DNA of 13,207 nt from Limisphaerales bacterium (GTDB taxonomy: Bacteria; Verrucomicrobiota; Verrucomicrobiia; Limisphaerales; UBA11358): assembly GCA_027451565.1 (NCBI GenBank), contig DAIDJC010000060.1, forward strand, positions 1 to 13,207. Reading direction: 5' to 3'. This document shows positions 7,854-13,207 of this stretch, piece after piece (position 1 is the first letter of the stretch; each line of letters starts with the position of its first letter). The translations under genes and the position numbers were made by a program. The notes beneath the pieces are model-generated. The model saw nothing but the letters and a program-made list of their open reading frames with translations. It was not told the origin of the DNA and ran no database searches.

Positions 7854-8159
7854 TCAAATTTTAATGGTGATGTCCACACCGGCGGGCAAATTGAGCTTCT
7901 TCAATTCGTCCACCGTCTTGGCGGTCGGATCCAGTATGTCAATCAACCGCTTGTGGGTGCGTTGTTCAAATGTTTCCTGGGACTTTTTGTCCGAGTGCGG
8001 GGAGCGTTGCACTGTGAACTTTTCAATCCGGGTGGGAAGAGGGATGGGTCCCGCCACACGGGCGCCGGTGCGCTTGACCGTGTCGGCAATGTCCCGGGCG
8101 GATTGGTCAATGACTCGAAAGTCATAGGCCTTCAATCGAATTCTTATGCGTTGTGCCAT
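7854..8159 (-). CDS. rpsJ: 30S ribosomal protein S10
   Basis: S10 is a protein of the 30S head and, in many bacteria, the NusE partner of NusB in antitermination. It has 101 residues, normal length. It begins MAQRIRIRLKAYDFRVIDQS and carries GPIPLPTR and the classic SPHSDKKSQETFEQRTHKRL, ending in LPAGVDITIKI. It is the first gene of the four-gene operon, 10 nt before rplC. No Shine-Dalgarno is visible before ATG 8159; the leader has a weak hairpin (8196-8219) and a promoter candidate (8253-8226). Confidence 0.97.
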   Translation of the reverse strand: MAQRIRIRLKAYDFRVIDQSARDIADTVKRTGARVAGPIPLPTRIEKFTVQRSPHSDKKSQETFEQRTHKRLIDILDPTAKTVDELKKLNLPAGVDITIKI

Positions 8160-8195
8160 ACAAAGAGCAATTGTCTGTTAATGGTTAATTCCAAC

Positions 8196-8219
8196 CCGCT
8201 TCGAATCAAACCAAAGCGG
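8196..8219 (-). promoter_or_regulatory. Leader hairpin upstream of rpsJ
   Basis: CCGCTT (8196-8201) and AAGCGG (8214-8219) form a 6-bp stem with a 12-nt loop. It lies within the likely 5' leader of the rpsJ operon, about 37 nt before the start codon. The E. coli S10 leader is a target of L4 control, so a leader structure here is suggestive, but this stem is short and bears no seen likeness to that one. Confidence 0.3.
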
Positions 8220-8225
8220 ACGTGG

Positions 8226-8253
8226 ACTATAACAAGTGGAAATTATTCTGCAA
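8226..8253 (-). promoter_or_regulatory. Candidate sigma-70-type promoter of the rpsJ operon
   Basis: Read on the minus strand: TTGCAG (8253-8248), a 16-nt spacer, then TATAGT (8231-8226), which is 5 of 6 with the -10 consensus. An A/T-rich stretch lies just upstream (about 8259-8285), like an UP element. This would start transcription near 8219 and give a leader of roughly 60 nt to rpsJ. The -35 match is only fair. Confidence 0.45.
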
Positions 8254-8599
8254 TGGTTATTTTTATTTATTTTGGCTCAAAAAATATGGTTCTCCCCGGC
8301 CGGCTGAAACGCATCGGAAATCCTGCCAAGGAAGACTGTGCTCCATCTGTAGTGATATTGTGCATCCAATAATCCAGCCGCGAAAAGACCAGCCACCCCA
8401 CAGCAGGATTTTGCCTCGCAAATCCCAATAGACCCCAATCATTGAATGGGTTGTGTTGTTCGAAGGTTTTTGTTTTGCAAGCCCACAGCGCGGGTTCGGC
8501 CTTATTTTGCCCACGGGAAAGACGTCCTTCCAGATATTCGATGCAACTGAACAAAATGTTTGGGTATTTGGGCCATTCTGGACTAGGTTTGGGGTTGTA
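8254..8599. other. Intergenic stretch between the rpsJ promoter and the sensor gene
   Basis: About 345 bp between the divergent rpsJ operon and the plus-strand sensor gene. An in-frame GTG at 8453 could extend the sensor by 49 residues, but those residues look non-coding (no membrane or domain pattern). I see no convincing promoter for the sensor, no tRNA and no structured RNA. Overlapping frames on the minus strand (8899-8267 and 8814-8263) match nothing known. Confidence 0.45.
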
Positions 8600-9964
8600 A
8601 TGAAAATGAGAATCCGCAAAAGGCTGGTGGGGTTGGTTCTGGTTTTTGGCCTGATGGGCGTGTTTATTGGAATTCTTGCCTGGGTGGCCCAAACCAAGCT
8701 GGAATCCCTGCGAACCAATCTGAAAAAGTCTGATTTGGAAAGCGCCTCCATTTTGGACCCTCTGGAAACCTCGCTGGTGGCACTGAACAGTGACATGATC
8801 AAATTTGGCCTCACCCATGACCAGGCCCTTTGGGAACGGGCATGGCACCAGGCGGTGAAGCTCCAAGGCTGGATAGGACAGCAGAAATCGGCGCTTCACA
8901 CCGCATCAGAAGCCGCCTTACTGAAGCGCATCCAGACTGCCGATGAAACTTTTCTGAGATCCTTGCAAGATTTTTACGTGAAGGTCAAATTCCAGCATAA
9001 TCGCGGGACCAGCCTGGCTGACTACACTCCGTTGCGTGACCAATCACTGCAGCTTTTTGATCTGGGCCATGACCTGGCGCGGGCACATTCCGAGGCTCAT
9101 AATGTTTATATCAAAGATGCCAACCAATCCTTGGAGGATTTGCAACGGCTGGTGTTGCTCACGGATCTGCTGCTTTTCGCGGCGGGTCTGGCTCTGGCCT
9201 TGGGCATTTACCGCCATCTCATTTCGCCCCTTGAACAGAAACTGGTGGAAAGCCAGTTTCAGACTGAGCGCCATGAGCGGCTGGCCTCGATCGGCTTGCT
9301 GGCATCCGGCACCGCCGTGGACCTCCGAAACCTTCTCACCACCGTTAAAATTGGCGTTCACTTCCAAGCCACACGGTGGCCCGAGCACTCCCCCGAACGC
9401 GCCGAGGCGGAGGTGGTGGAGAACGAGGTTCGGAAGCTGGATCGTTTGGTGGACGATTTCCTGACGCTCACCCAAATGGTCACGCCCCAGGTGGAGGTGG
9501 TGGCGTTGGATGAATTGCTCAAGGAATTGAGGCAGCGGTTTGTTCCAAAACTGGCCACCATGGACATCCATGTGGTGGCCGATGCGCCTGAACCTTTGCT
9601 GGTGCGGGCAGAACCCATCCAGTTGAAGCAGGCACTGGTAAACCTGATTCAAATTGCGGCAGACCAGATCAAGGCCAATGGCTGCATCACCCTCAAAGCC
9701 CGAAGGGACCCCGGCAACCCGGATTCTCATGAGCCGCCCAAAGCCATCCTCGAAGTGATCCATTCAATCAAGGAAATCAAAACCGGGGATGAAAGCAGCC
9801 GAGCCAACGCTGAGACCGCAGTGTCCCGCAACCTTCAAACCGAAGGTTTGAGTCTGGCCATAACTGCAAAAATTCTGGACCGTCACGGAGGCAGGCTCCT
9901 TTACCCGGACCGGGCAGGACTGGAATCAAAATTCAGCATCATTTTGCCTCTGGCTCATCATTGA
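8600..9964 (+). CDS. Membrane-bound degenerate histidine kinase (probable pseudokinase sensor)
   Basis: The 454-residue protein has the layout of a sensor histidine kinase of the inner membrane. TM1 is at about 9-29 after a basic MKMRIRKR start. An all-helical periplasmic segment spans about 30-182, TM2 about 183-205, and a short linker follows with no clear HAMP. A dimerisation/H-box-like helix pair is at 224-290 (RLASIGLLASGTAVDLRNLL), and an ATPase-like domain at about 330-452. Key residues are changed. V240 stands where the phospho-His of AHE is expected. I352 replaces the N-box Asn (NLIQIAAD for NLIQNA). H388, I390 and E392 replace D, G and G of DxGxG. The G2 box reads EGLSLAI instead of TGLGLAI. 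The frame is intact, so this is not a simple decayed gene. No response regulator is adjacent. Start: ATG 8600 fits a short N-in tail; GTG 8453 and ATG 8606 are alternatives. The partner and signal are unknown. Confidence 0.8.
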   Translation: MKMRIRKRLVGLVLVFGLMGVFIGILAWVAQTKLESLRTNLKKSDLESASILDPLETSLVALNSDMIKFGLTHDQALWERAWHQAVKLQGWIGQQKSALHTASEAALLKRIQTADETFLRSLQDFYVKVKFQHNRGTSLADYTPLRDQSLQLFDLGHDLARAHSEAHNVYIKDANQSLEDLQRLVLLTDLLLFAAGLALALGIYRHLISPLEQKLVESQFQTERHERLASIGLLASGTAVDLRNLLTTVKIGVHFQATRWPEHSPERAEAEVVENEVRKLDRLVDDFLTLTQMVTPQVEVVALDELLKELRQRFVPKLATMDIHVVADAPEPLLVRAEPIQLKQALVNLIQIAADQIKANGCITLKARRDPGNPDSHEPPKAILEVIHSIKEIKTGDESSRANAETAVSRNLQTEGLSLAITAKILDRHGGRLLYPDRAGLESKFSIILPLAHH

Positions 9965-10031
9965 GCCGTGGGGAAGGCGCAAGTGAGCCGGACGATTTTC
10001 CCCCTGCCCCAAAAACAATCCGTCAGAATGC

Positions 10032-10063
10032 AAAAAAAGCCGGGACGTGAAGTCCCGGCTTTT
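10032..10063. terminator. Bidirectional intrinsic terminator between the sensor gene and fusA
   Basis: GCCGGGAC (10039-10046) pairs with GTCCCGGC (10052-10059) around a 5-nt loop. The stem extends through A/T pairs at its base. On the minus strand seven T follow (10038-10032), ending fusA transcripts. On the plus strand four T follow (10060-10063), a weaker stop for the sensor gene. Confidence 0.88.
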
Positions 10064-10093
10064 ATGATCAGAGTGTTTAAACCAGAGCCATCA

Positions 10094-12283
10094 TCAGGTG
10101 CGGGCGGCCGGTTTTTTGGCTGCTTGGTCCAGAATGGTTGTCAGGACACTGTTGGGCACCTGTTCGAAGTGAAGAGGCTCCATGGAATAACTGGCGCGGC
10201 CCTTTGACAGGGACCGGATGGCGGTGGCATACCCGAACATTTCCGCGAGCGGAACCTGCGCATTCAGGATTGTTTGGCCATTCTTGGCGTCAATGCCATT
10301 GATGATTCCCCGGCGGCGGTTGATATCACCAAGCAGGTCACCCTGGTACTCATCAGGGGTGGTGCATTCCACCTTCATGATGGGTTCGAGCAGGATGGGA
10401 GCCGCCTTTTTAAAGGCGTCCTTGAGGGCAAAAATACCCGCCATTTTGAATGCCAATTCATTGGAATCCACCTCATGGAAGCTGCCGTCCACAACCTGCA
10501 CCTTGATATCAATGACTTGGTAACCGGCATACACGCCGCCTTTGATGGCATCCTCCACGCCGTCAATGACCGCCGGGATGTATTCCTTGGGAATCGTGCC
10601 GCCCACGATTTCATTGGTGATTTCTATTCCCTTGCCTTTTTCATTGGGCTGCACCTTGATGCAGGCATGGCCGTATTGTCCGCGTCCGCCTGATTGGCGG
10701 ATGAATTTGCCCTCGCCATCCGCCGATTTGGTGATGGTTTCGCGGTACGCAATCTGCGGGGCGCCGGTGTTGGCCTCGACCTTGAATTCGCGTTTCAAAC
10801 GGTCAATGATGATTTCCAAGTGCAATTCACCCATGCCGGCAATGATCAACTGGCCGGTTTCCTCATTGGTAAAGCACCGGAATGTGGGGTCTTCTTCAGC
10901 GAGACGCTGCAAGCCCTCGGACATTTTATCGCGATCCTGCTTGGTCTTGGGTTCCACGGCCATGCTGATCACAGGCTCGGGAAACGTGGGAGGCTCAAGC
11001 GTGACGTCAAAGTTTTCGTCGCACAAGGTGTCGCCCGTGGTAATGTTTCTCAATCCGACCAAGGCCGCGATATCGCCGGCAAAAACCTCGCTAATATCCT
11101 TGCGCTCGCTGCCTTGAATGATCATGAGACGGCTGACACGCTCCCGTTTGCGGGTGCGCGGGTTGTAGATGGTGTCCCCCTTTTTCAACTGGCCGGAATA
11201 AACGCGGAAAAAGACCAGCTTGCCCGCGTAAGGATCAGTCCAGAGCTTGAACGCCAGTGAGCAGAACTTGTTGGCGTCACTGGTGTCCACTTTCACCACG
11301 TTTTCAGTGCCTACTTCATGGCCTTCAGCCCCTGGCACGTCCAAAGGACTGGGCAGGTAGTCAATCACTGCGTCCACGAGCACCTGGACGCCTTTCTTTT
11401 TGAAAGCGGATCCGCACAGCACCGGGACCAGCTCGATTTTGCAGGTCAAACGGCGAATGGCGGCCTTCAGGGTCTTGGCGTCCACCGGCTTTTCCTCCAG
11501 GACAAGCTCGGCAATGGTGTCATCCTTGTTGGAGACAGCCTCGATCAAATCAGCAAGGGCTTTTTGGGCGCGTTCCTGTTGGTCCGCAGGAATTTCACGG
11601 ACTTCATAGTTCAACCCTTCGTTGGCCACATCCCCTTCCCCGAACCAGAAACACTTTTGGTTGACCACGTCAATCAACCCGGCGAATTTATCCTCCGCTC
11701 CGATGGGAAGGAAGATGGGAAAGGCATAGGCGCGCAGCTTGGTGCGCATGTCATTCAGCGCATTTTCAAAGTTGGCCCCGGTGCGGTCCATCTTGTTGAC
11801 GAATGCGATGCGGGGCACACGGTATTTGGTGGCTTGGCGCCAAACGGTTTCGGATTGCGGCTGGACACCTGCCACGCCACAAAACACCGCCACAGCCCCG
11901 TCCAAAACCCGCATTGAACGCTCCACCTCAGCCGTGAAATCCACGTGGCCTGGGGTGTCAATGATGTTAATTCGGTGCGGCACGTCTTTGAATGCCTTGA
12001 AAATCTGGTCCTCGCCCGGCTTGGTGGATTTTTGGGTCCAGAAACAGGTCACGGCGGCGGATGTGATGGTGATGCCGCGTTCCTTTTCCTGCTCCATCCA
12101 GTCGGTCACCGTATTTCCGTCGTCCACGTCACCAATCTTGTGAATCAGACCGGTGTAAAAAAGGATACGCTCGGTGGTGGTGGTTTTGCCGGCATCAATG
12201 TGGGCGGCAATTCCAATATTGCGGGTGCGTTCAAGGGTATATTCGCGATTGGGCGAATTGACTGGTTTAGCTTCGGCGCTCAT
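10094..12283 (-). CDS. fusA: Elongation factor G
   Basis: EF-G is the cytosolic GTPase that drives translocation and, with RRF, ribosome recycling. It has 729 residues, slightly above the usual ~700. The G domain shows the P-loop AHIDAGKT at 27-34, switch I with RGITITSAA at 69-77, DTPGH at 109-113 and NKMD at 163-166. Domains II-V follow, including GMGELHLEI and RETITKSADGEGKFIRQSGG (domain IV start) and the C-terminal MFGYATAIRSLSKGRASYSM. Between TCFW and HRINIID there are about 20 residues, some 11 more than in E. coli. The longer reading to 12409 adds residues without family likeness. ATG 12283 has GGAAAAG (12295-12289) 5 nt upstream. rpsL/rpsG are not directly upstream, and tuf or rpsJ is not directly downstream; the antiparallel sensor gene lies there instead. 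Confidence 0.97.
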   Translation of the reverse strand: MSAEAKPVNSPNREYTLERTRNIGIAAHIDAGKTTTTERILFYTGLIHKIGDVDDGNTVTDWMEQEKERGITITSAAVTCFWTQKSTKPGEDQIFKAFKDVPHRINIIDTPGHVDFTAEVERSMRVLDGAVAVFCGVAGVQPQSETVWRQATKYRVPRIAFVNKMDRTGANFENALNDMRTKLRAYAFPIFLPIGAEDKFAGLIDVVNQKCFWFGEGDVANEGLNYEVREIPADQQERAQKALADLIEAVSNKDDTIAELVLEEKPVDAKTLKAAIRRLTCKIELVPVLCGSAFKKKGVQVLVDAVIDYLPSPLDVPGAEGHEVGTENVVKVDTSDANKFCSLAFKLWTDPYAGKLVFFRVYSGQLKKGDTIYNPRTRKRERVSRLMIIQGSERKDISEVFAGDIAALVGLRNITTGDTLCDENFDVTLEPPTFPEPVISMAVEPKTKQDRDKMSEGLQRLAEEDPTFRCFTNEETGQLIIAGMGELHLEIIIDRLKREFKVEANTGAPQIAYRETITKSADGEGKFIRQSGGRGQYGHACIKVQPNEKGKGIEITNEIVGGTIPKEYIPAVIDGVEDAIKGGVYAGYQVIDIKVQVVDGSFHEVDSNELAFKMAGIFALKDAFKKAAPILLEPIMKVECTTPDEYQGDLLGDINRRRGIINGIDAKNGQTILNAQVPLAEMFGYATAIRSLSKGRASYSMEPLHFEQVPNSVLTTILDQAAKKPAART

Positions 12284-12343
12284 AAATTCTTTTCCAATGC
12301 CGTTTGACCGGCGTTTCTTGCCCTTTTTTAATGAAAGTCCACC

Positions 12344-12357
12344 TGCGCCAAGGCGCA
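12344..12357. repeat. Short inverted repeat upstream of fusA
   Basis: TGCGCC (12344-12349) and GGCGCA (12352-12357) form a perfect 6-bp inverted repeat with a 2-nt centre, about 60 bp before the fusA start. It could be an operator or a leader hairpin; chance cannot be excluded. Confidence 0.3.
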
Positions 12358-12860
12358 TGACTGCCACCAAAGGGAGCGTGGAAAGTACACCAAAACCACC
12401 GTGAAGCAATAAGAATTTTGACGCTGACCACGACCGCTTATGAGCAACCCACTCCGGTGCACGGACTTGGCATCAAGCTTTTACACGGCCACAATTTATC
12501 CCATCATTCGTCCTCCAACCCTGCCTTAATTGGCTTTCACGCAACTCCCGCAACTGAAGGTTTTCACCCAATGATCGGTCACACTGGCATTTCAACAATA
12601 GCACCACTTGGCACGCCCGTTCAACGGTCTCCTGATCGCATTCCAGCGGCAGCGAGCCGCTTCCAAGACTTTTGCCCGAACTTACCCGCCCGTAGATCCG
12701 AAACCCACCCTTGAATGAGACATGGGGCATTGGCTCAAATCATTTGTAAAATATTTCATTCGTTCCCAATCCTGCCAATCGGAATCAAAATCCTGGTCAA
12801 CCCGGCAAAAAATTGACTGTTTTCCCCTCCACTCCATTCCACGTTTCCGTCCCAATCATG

Positions 12861-12982
12861 GTGAACCAAGCCGAAAGTGCAAATGACGCTGTGGGGTTGA
12901 GGTTGTAGTCGAAGACCGGAGCCCGCATAGGGCGGAATAGAGGAGCCAACGCAGGCTATGGACGGAACGCATGCCGGTTCAC
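12861..12982. repeat. Possible interspersed or structured element bounded by a 7-bp inverted repeat
   Basis: GTGAACC (12861-12867) is matched by GGTTCAC (12976-12982), enclosing 108 nt. Inside is a small hairpin, GCCC (12921-12924) with GGGC (12930-12933). The composition differs from the A/T-richer flanks, and all three minus-strand frames are open for tens of codons without resembling a gene. It may be a dispersed intergenic repeat or an RNA; the sequence alone does not decide. Confidence 0.3.
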
Positions 12983-12986
12983 GTCC

Positions 12987-13022
12987 AAAAAAAACGAGGC
13001 GACCGCAAGGGCCGCCTCGTTT
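12987..13022 (-). terminator. Intrinsic terminator after rplT
   Basis: CGAGGCG (12995-13001) pairs with CGCCTCG (13013-13019), extended by A/T pairs at the base and, past one mismatch, by CC/GG toward the loop. On the minus strand eight T follow (12994-12987). It lies about 15 bp past the rplT stop and ends leftward transcription before the fusA upstream region. Confidence 0.88.
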
Positions 13023-13037
13023 AGAAGATGGAATAAT

Positions 13038-13207
13038 TCAGGCTTTGGCCAACGTGGCTGCCGGCTTGGCCTTGAGAGCGGTCCTGGAAATCTGGACCAG
13101 TTCGGCAAACGCGACGCTGTCCTGAGCGGCGATATCCGCCAGAACCTTGCGGTCCAACGCCACTTTTGCCGCTTTTAAGCCTTCCATGAAGCGGCTGTAG
13201 GTCAGAC
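13038..13207 (-). CDS. rplT: 50S ribosomal protein L20, C-terminal part (cut by window edge)
   Basis: The last 55 residues and the TGA stop (13040-13038) are present. They read LTYSRFMEGLKAAKVALDRK then VLADIAAQDSVAFAELVQIS and an Ala/Lys tail. This matches the L20 end (YSRFINGLKKAGIELDRKVLADIA in common forms, quoted from memory). L20 is needed early in 50S assembly and, in many bacteria, represses the infC-rpmI-rplT operon; infC/rpmI would lie to the right, beyond the window. The tail after position ~40 of this fragment is richer in Ala/Lys than in E. coli L20. A strong terminator follows at once. Confidence 0.93.
   Translation of the reverse strand, partial: LTYSRFMEGLKAAKVALDRKVLADIAAQDSVAFAELVQISRTALKAKPAATLAKA

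Larger units (their letters stand above)
12284..13037. other. Long intergenic region (about 750 bp) between rplT and fusA
   Basis: No credible protein gene is seen. Open frames of 98 codons (12418-12714, +) and 85 codons (12730-12473, -) match no family I know. The part next to fusA should hold its promoter and leader. The middle (12420-12840) shows nothing I can name. The right part (about 12841-12985) has inverted repeats described separately, followed by the rplT terminator. I looked for and did not find tmRNA, RNase P, SRP RNA or tRNA signatures. Confidence 0.5.

Noticed and set aside
8267..8899. Two overlapping minus-strand frames of 210 and 183 codons upstream of rpsJ
   Set aside because: Composition is not protein-like, they overlap the sensor's membrane region and the rpsJ promoter side, and no domain is seen.
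9044..9763. 239-codon open frame on the minus strand
   Set aside because: Antisense shadow of the sensor gene; no recognisable motifs.
12382..12409. TTGCTT, 16 nt, TACTTT as a fusA promoter
   Set aside because: Only three matches in each hexamer; too weak to list as a feature.
12418..12730. 98-codon (+) and 85-codon (-) frames upstream of fusA
   Set aside because: No family likeness, no ribosome site and the two overlap each other; probably chance.
12961..12985. GGTTCACGTCC resembling a tRNA T-loop
   Set aside because: The flanking bases do not form the 5-bp T-stem and no acceptor, D or anticodon arms fit.
12284..13037. Search for tmRNA, RNase P, SRP or 6S RNA in the large gap
   Set aside because: None of the conserved core sequences of these RNAs could be found on either strand.

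Overview
The window looks like chromosomal DNA of a Gram-negative bacterium, most likely of the phylum Verrucomicrobiota (perhaps the Limisphaerales/Pedosphaera side). This rests on recalled family features: an RsmH with a long basic N-terminal extension, an M48-type protein with a TerB-like tail, Ala/Lys-rich tails on ribosomal proteins, and weak use of Shine-Dalgarno sites. No phylogeny was run. Most of the window is housekeeping translation machinery. There is no CRISPR array, transposase, tRNA, rRNA or prophage gene.

Layout, left to right. At 1-987 (+) is the C-terminal part of an M48-family-like membrane-protease protein, cut by the window edge. It converges with and overlaps, by 21 bp, pheT (3399-967, -), encoding the beta chain of phenylalanyl-tRNA synthetase; pheS is not adjacent. 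After about 330 bp without a gene comes an HI0933/YhiN-type flavoprotein (4966-3731, -). It is divergent from rsmH (4993-6057, +), the 16S rRNA m4C1402 methyltransferase, with only 26 bp between the two starts. rsmH converges on a short ribosomal-protein operon read leftward: rpsJ-rplC-rplD-rplW (8159-6195, -). That operon ends in a strong intrinsic terminator right after rplW, where most bacteria continue into rplB. A plausible promoter and a small leader hairpin lie upstream of rpsJ.

At 8600-9964 (+), against the direction of its neighbours, lies a two-TM sensor protein built like a histidine kinase. Its phospho-acceptor His, N-box Asn and G1-box DxGxG residues are all replaced. It shares a bidirectional terminator (about 10032-10063) with fusA (12283-10094, -), encoding elongation factor G. 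Upstream of fusA are about 750 bp without a credible gene, including a possible interspersed or structured element. The terminator and C-terminal end of rplT (ribosomal protein L20, -) close the window.

Nearly everything serves ribosome building or translation: L3, L4, L23, S10, L20, EF-G, a 16S rRNA methylase and PheRS beta. The arrangement reads as a broken-up str/S10 cluster. fusA and rpsJ keep their usual order and orientation but are separated by the antiparallel pseudokinase gene, rpsL/rpsG are not next to fusA, and the S10 operon stops after rplW. The strongest oddities are the catalytically degenerate histidine kinase and the truncated S10 operon. I see no clear multi-gene novel system.
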